From the NCBI GenBank assembly GCA_030549335.1, contig CM060197.1, positions 24,254,501-24,318,500 of the forward strand: a stretch of DNA of 64,000 nt. The letters are read 5' to 3'. The DNA comes from Pontederia crassipes (taxonomy: Eukaryota > Streptophyta > Magnoliopsida > Commelinales > Pontederiaceae). The notes beneath the pieces were generated by a model. That model saw only the letters and a list, made by a program, of their open reading frames with translations, did no database searches and was not told the origin of the DNA. Of the stretch, positions 58,927-64,000 are shown piece after piece. The position numbers and the translations under genes are program-made. The first letter of the stretch is position 1, and each line of letters opens with the position of its first letter.

Positions 58927-61925
58927 CTACATGTCATTCCTGAAAAAAGGCGGATTGAAGAAGGAACTGGAGAACGTGCCGCCGCCGTTGGGGAACAGCG
59001 TGAGGAAGCAGACGACGGCCAAGACGAATCCCCAGGCGTACCGCTCGTCCCCCAGAGGCGTGATCTCGTCCTTGGCGGGCAGCTCCTCCCCTCCCCGGAA
59101 GAACGTGGCGAAGAGACCCCACGCCAAGCACAGCACGCTTCCGCTGAGACCGCCGACGCCCAGCAGCAACGACGTCCCGAAGGACAGCAACGTCGCAGTG
59201 TTGCGCCCGAAGAGCGCCTGCGCTATTCGCCCTCCTTCCAGCCTTCCGCACGGCAGAAGGTTCAGAGATGTCACGACGATGCCTGCACGAAAAGATTCCA
59301 TACAGAGAACGATGAACAATGTTCTTCACATCAGTTAGTCTTCCATTCGAGCAATGTCGTTAACACAGCACCTAGAAGTCCAGCAAAAGCAAGAGGATCC
59401 ACCGGCACGCCGACTCCTTCAACTGCGTTCGGCAACACATTCCCCAGTTCATCCGCGTACGGACCGATCACCAGTTGAACGAAAGAAAGAAGGGGATTGT
59501 TGTAGAAGAACTGAGGCCGGATAAATCTGAAAAGAACAGAGATCATGTTGTCTTAGCTGTGTTGTTTGTCATGCTACGAATGAAACAGTTCTAACGCTTC
59601 GTAGATTTTGGACTCACAATGCATTCTCTCCTCCATTTAAGCTCCCGTCGGCCACGAACGAAGTGATCGCAAGAGCTAAAGATGTGAGGTACGCACTGGC
59701 GCTACGGGCGACCGGAATGTCGAACAAAGCTTTTCTATTTGGCAGTAGAGACTCGTAGTTGTTCATCACCCCCAGACACCCTGTCCAGTTTGATGGAACT
59801 AGGAAAGAAGGGCTGAGCTTAACACCATAGCGAGCAGCTGTTACTCTTGTTGCAATCTGCAACAGATGTTTTCTTAGTGACCAACAGTTGACTTCTAAAT
59901 ACACGCTGTTCAACTGTAAAAACATTCCACTAATGAATTATCACAAATAATCTTGAATCTTGAAGAAAAAAATTTCATCAGCTCTCAATGCTAGTTAGGC
60001 TTTAATTTTTGAAAGTAAATGCAACAAAAGTGAAAAAAAAAACATTCCCCTTGAAATGCATTAGTTAGTAATCCTGTCCTATTCATGACCATGGAAATAG
60101 AGTGTCAATTCTGCAAACTGATAAAGGAAAAGAAATGCGAGTTTTATGTAATTTGTGGGGAAGTATACCTCTGATACACCTAAAATGGTGATCACACCAC
60201 CAAAGAGAGGGAGAACATCTGCTATGTAGTCATCAGAGGTAGCACCAGGTTTTAGGAAGAATCCGCTCATCAAAGCTATGGTTCCGAAAGTTGCAACGCA
60301 CAGAGCGATAGCACTGATGTATCCCCAAGGCGTGCTCAGCTTTGTGGACTCAAACTGAAGGTCGATTTCTGCTTTCGGTTGGACAACGCACACCTATGTT
60401 ATACCACATTTTCCAGTCAGCCAGACATATTGGCCAAAAACTTTCTGACACAGAACTTGAAACACTGAAAGTGCACAAAATTCTATCAAATTTGGCAGTC
60501 ACTGTAACCCTATGCATGTCTGAAATGAATCAAATGATTGTTCTTTCATATGCTAAAATAGTTATCTGTTGAACAACTACATATAGTACCTATCCAACTT
60601 TTCTTTTTCAATTCTTCTTATAATATGGGAAGATGTGGACTTTGTTTCATAAAGATAGGAACTTCACAGATGCAATATTTTGATCAGTGATCACCCTATC
60701 TTAATTATTTTTACATAAAAAGAGAAGGCGCTCTGAAGTAGCATATGTAATTCTACTTTTAGGGACTTCAAATGTATCCTCTGCTTGATGCTTACTTCAT
60801 ACTATTTGTTTTTTACAAATTAATCAGAAATCCAACAGTTTCAACTTTCAAACATATGCTACTTGTTAAATTTAGACACTGATCATGTACCTTTTAGTAA
60901 TAATAGAGATAATGCTAGATCTTATTCAGTCGAGGAAAAAGTTACCTAGCTAAATAACGTGCATTAAAGGATGATCTGAATTGTAGTGGAAAATCTAGTC
61001 GTTTGCATTGCAGGGTGATCCTTACACTAAGAGTGTAGCCAACAAAAATAACAGATAACTAGTGCATTACTTTACCTGCTTAATAACGTCGTCATCAGTC
61101 TTCTCCTCCATGAACCAAAGTACGACCTCCCTTCCGGCAGCCTCAGAGAGCTTCTTCTCCAACTTGGGCATCACTTCCTCCACCGGTCTCCTCAAGTTAC
61201 CAACAAAAATTCCTCCATCGCCGAACCTCCGGACGTCGACGGCGAAGAAAGAGTCATAGCCGAAACAACTCTTCAGCTGCCAGAAATCACAAAATATGGA
61301 TCGAAATTTCTCCCTTTTTTTGTGCAGTCCCAATACAAGAAACAAAGATTCAATAGCACGGCACGCACCTTGTTAAGGTCCAATGCCTTGAACGCCTCCT
61401 CGGCCTTCTCCAGTCTCTCCTTCTCCCTGGCCAAGCTGTCCCTGACCAAGTTCTTGAAGAACCCGGTGATCGGATTGCTGTCGGACTCACGGTCGAGCTC
61501 CTTGAGCCTCCGCTCCGCCCTCTTCTTCTCGAGCTTTATCGCGGCCTCTATCGAAGGGTTCCCCATAAACTTCTTGAACTCTTCGTCGGCTTTCCAGTCC
61601 ACCTCTTGCTGCTGCTGCTGCTCCAGCAGGCTCGTCTCCTCGGAGGCCGCCGCCTCCTCTTCGGCCGCGGCGAGCCTCCCTGTCTTCCGCCGTCGTCGTT
61701 GTCATCGCGGCCCAGGTCTTCGGGGACGACAGCGACCGAAGACTTGGCCTTCTCCTCTTGATCCTGCGCCGAGAACTTGGGTGAGCAGCCTCTGAGGGGC
61801 AGCTGCAGGGAGGAGGTGCGGCCGGCGGGTCGTTGGTCCCAAAGTCCGACCTTTGGGCGGAAGGAGATGGCGGAAGTGGATCTGATCGCCACTGATGAGG
61901 GGAGGAAGAGGAGGGAAGAAGCCAT
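58927..61925 (-). CDS. EGY3: EGY3, chloroplast site-2-protease-like protein without HExxH
   Basis: Six exons: 61925-61369, 61276-61076, 60393-60169, 59856-59618, 59526-59372 and 59282-58927, all with GT/AG borders. The coding length is 1733 nt, one base short of 578 codons including the stop. Exon 1 starts with a Ser-rich transit peptide ('MASSLLFLPSSVAIRS'), an acidic linker and a coiled-coil part ('FKKFMGNPSIEAAIKLEKKR'). Exons 3-6 hold the membrane domain: 'GVSEIATRVTAARYGVKLSP' where active S2P enzymes have HExxH (both His missing), and 'NLLPCGRLEGGRIAQALFG', the NxxPxxxLDG-type motif with Glu. This combination is that of EGY3, a thylakoid pseudoprotease induced by heat in Arabidopsis. 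Oddity: in exon 1 the transit-peptide frame and the frame that starts 'RLAAAEEEAAASEE' differ by one base. The switch must lie at about 61681-61701. It is either a null frameshift or a sequencing error. Identity of the family is near certain. Confidence 0.92.
60394..61075 (-). other. EGY3 intron 2 (682 bp)
   Basis: AT-rich intron between exons 2 and 3, donor GTAAAG at 61075, acceptor ending ATAG at 60394. No embedded gene seen. The third intron (60168-59857) is likewise empty. Confidence 0.85.
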
Positions 61926-62166
61926 GGGCGGCGCTGTTTGCTTTGATCGGAGTTCAACGGCACTTTGCACCGGTCGACACAAATAAGTAGAGACGTGGAG
62001 AAAAAAAAGGGCGGGAGACGGATGGGTCTGGAAGGAGGAGGGTGACGACAAACCAAGTGGGACAACTTGGTCTGGTGGGACCAATCCAATCCGTATGTAC
62101 GATTCAGGTCCATGGATTGGGGTCTTGTAGAAATAGATCTCCGTCGAGATCGCTCCGGAACATGGC

Positions 62167-62185
62167 CACGTGTAAAATTCTAGAA
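62167..62185. promoter_or_regulatory. G-box and heat-shock-element-like site upstream of EGY3
   Basis: CACGTG (62167-62172) and TTCTAGAA (62178-62185) lie about 245-260 bp before the EGY3 ATG. TTCnnGAA is the core of a heat-shock element, and the next unit (TTATC) misses a third TTC by one base. EGY3 is a known heat-shock-factor-dependent gene in Arabidopsis, and the G-box could add ABA or light/stress input. No strong TATA box was seen (TTATTT near 61984). Confidence 0.55.
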
Positions 62186-62435
62186 TTATCTGGAGCTTGT
62201 TTCCCTAAACTGAAACACACACAAAATAACGAACGCAATTAATTAAATGGCCCAAGTCCATCCCAAGGTTGTCAAACCGGCCCGGGCTCGAACGGAGTCC
62301 AGAGTATAAAATGAATTGTGAGTCATTCTAAAGTCGGATAACCGATTGATCTAATTTGATCAAATCAAATTTAGTCAAAATTCGAGTTGGATTGATTAAC
62401 TCGATGGTTTTGAATGTTTAATCAATTTTCTTTTA

Positions 62436-62730
62436 GGATTATTTTTATAAATTATTTGTAAACTATCATGATTTTTCACATCCAACATTGAACTACGAAT
62501 TTAATTTTTTGAATTTCTAAACTATCGCGATTTTTTCAATTTGATCCTTCCGTCGACTTTTGTCAATTTTTCTGTTAACTTTATTATGAAAAGTCAAAAT
62601 TTGACAGAAGTCGATGGAGGGACAAATTGGAAAAATTGCGATAGCTTAGGAATTCAAAAAAATAAGTCCGTAGTTTGGGATTAGATGTGAAAAATCACGA
62701 TAGTTTATAGGTGATTTATTGAAATAACCC
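62436..62730. mobile_element. 295-bp MULE-type MITE (fold-back)
   Basis: It starts GGATTATTTT and ends GAAATAACCC, with an exact 9-bp TSD TTTCTTTTA (62427-62435 and 62731-62739). The whole sequence is two ~145-bp inverted arms ('AAACTATCGCGATTTTTTCA' and its complement) meeting near 62590. The arms match the outer arms of the 42.6-57.6 kb MULE, so both are one family. It sits in the distal EGY3 promoter, ~0.5 kb upstream of the ATG. Confidence 0.93.
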
Positions 62731-62739
62731 TTTCTTTTA

Positions 62740-64000
62740 AAATATTATAATTTTTAACCTTGAATTCTCAATTTCCCAATCTTTTTATCATATTAGTAAC
62801 ATTTAATAATGGCACACTCATCATTTATTCTACCACCATTATTATTATTATCATCATCATCATCTTTCCAATTATCACAAAACTTCAAATTATTAAGATA
62901 TTATGTTTATATTGATAATGCCTTGAATCTGAACCCAATTATAATTCTTTTGTGATCCCCCTATGTAGTTAGGCGCTTCAGTAGATTTCTCCTACGGGGG
63001 TCTCGCTGATAGGTGCCTTGCATCTGAACCCAATTGATTTATTTTCTTATCATGAAATATATGTCCTATTTTAGGAGATTAATTCACAATCTCAGTCGGT
63101 CTCTAATTCCTATCATCCGTAAAAGGAAGTGTAAACTCTTTAGGGGTCCAAACATAGACCCATCATTATCCCATAATAAAGAGAACTACCATTTATTCCT
63201 TGCATTCTTCTGTGTTCGTGTGATTTCTCTCCCTCTTTTTGTAATAATTTATATACACAATTAAAATAAAATGGTAATAAAAAATATTATTTATATTGTT
63301 ATTCATTCGAAATAAAATATAATGTATTTGTAAATTCAAATACGATGCCAACATGAATTATCATACTATTAAAATAATCAATTTAGTAAAATATTAAAAT
63401 TTGGATTATATTTCTTATGAAATTATATTTGATTTGATTCATTATTCATTTGAATAAATCCTATCTTACGACTAGCGATTGAAAAACTATTATGCATAGA
63501 CTTATAATTATTATCTACGTTGATTTTATTATATTATTATATTATATTAAGTTATAATTATCCTGTCCGGCCATTCGAATGTAATCAATTCGATCTGACC
63601 GGTCAAATACGGGTCAATGACCAGGTTAGCCTCTCGAATCATCCTTTACTCCTCATCAAGAACTATACCCGCTGAGCAGCACACACCAACACACAACCCC
63701 TCCCTGCACTCTCTTCTTGATCATTTTCCTCTTTCCTTTTTTGCCATTTACAATAGCCGAGTTAACTCTTTATATTTCATAGAGTACATGCAAACATTTT
63801 AGAGAAGTTATTAATAAATATAAGCAAATATCGGACAGCCATCACGAAAGATGACGTGGCAAGAGGAAACAATAATATCATCTCAAACATAGAAGTTTAG
63901 CTTCTTGTTCTACTGGTGTTTACCGGATCGGACGGGCTCCTAATAGTTTCAATCAATCGAGTTTTGATCGGACATCGGACGGGTCAGACAAGTCCATTAA
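62740..64000. other. AT-rich intergenic sequence, right edge
   Basis: An (ATT)n(ATC)n microsatellite lies at about 62834-62869. 'CTTGAATCTGAACCCAATT' (62923) and 'CTTGCATCTGAACCCAATT' (63017) are a short direct repeat. No gene recognised. Confidence 0.5.

Noticed and set aside
61487-62113. 208-codon minus frame and an upstream extension of the EGY3 frame to 62084
   Set aside because: The first runs out of frame with the EGY3 domains; the second lies in promoter sequence, and the ATG at 61925 begins a normal transit peptide.

Overview
The window is nuclear DNA of a flowering plant. It has two intron-aware host genes in a sea of layered transposable elements: LTR retrotransposons, CACTA, Mutator, PIF/Harbinger and RTE-LINE pieces. 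The host genes are strongly GC-biased, and the chloroplast-protease gene is GC-rich in exon 1 and AT-richer downstream. That gradient suggests a monocot, but the species cannot be named from sequence alone.

Layout. 1-0.9 kb: minus-strand FAR1/FHY3-type pseudogene running off the left edge. 2.2-3.2 kb: AT-rich direct repeats. 3.2-5.2 kb: solo LTR with an exact target-site duplication (TSD). 5.65-6.84 kb: small CACTA element. 8.4-9.0 kb: diverged tandem repeat. 10.1-11.2 kb: CACTA end joined to a palindrome. 12.1-12.25 kb: nearly perfect 76-bp tandem duplication. 13.1-13.4 kb: copia RNase H relic. 14.5-16.8 kb: PIF/Harbinger relic (Myb/SANT ORF plus transposase start), cut by an LTR at 16.8-19.4 kb. 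20.9-38.6 kb: an old minus-strand LTR element that seems to be the host of a rearranged Ty3/gypsy (Tekay-like chromovirus) cluster. This cluster has one gag-pol with many stops, two full LTRs and a ~2-kb-arm inverted repeat.

39.2-40.3 kb (minus): intronless AGC-VIII-like kinase gene that has lost the metal-binding Asp of its DFD motif, so it is a likely pseudokinase. 42.6-57.6 kb: three-level nest. A fold-back MULE with 9-bp TSD contains a Sirevirus-like Ty1/copia element with an extra ORF. The right LTR of that copia element contains a CACTA element with 3-bp TSD.

58.9-61.9 kb (minus): six-exon gene for EGY3, the chloroplast site-2-protease-like protein that lacks HExxH. Its splice sites are clean, but exon 1 needs one extra base to keep frame. 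A heat-shock-element-like site and a G-box lie about 250 bp upstream. 62.4-62.7 kb: a 295-bp MITE of the same MULE family.

No tRNA, rRNA or CRISPR array was seen. The host genes do not form a shared pathway; the rest of the window records successive insertions, inversions and decay.
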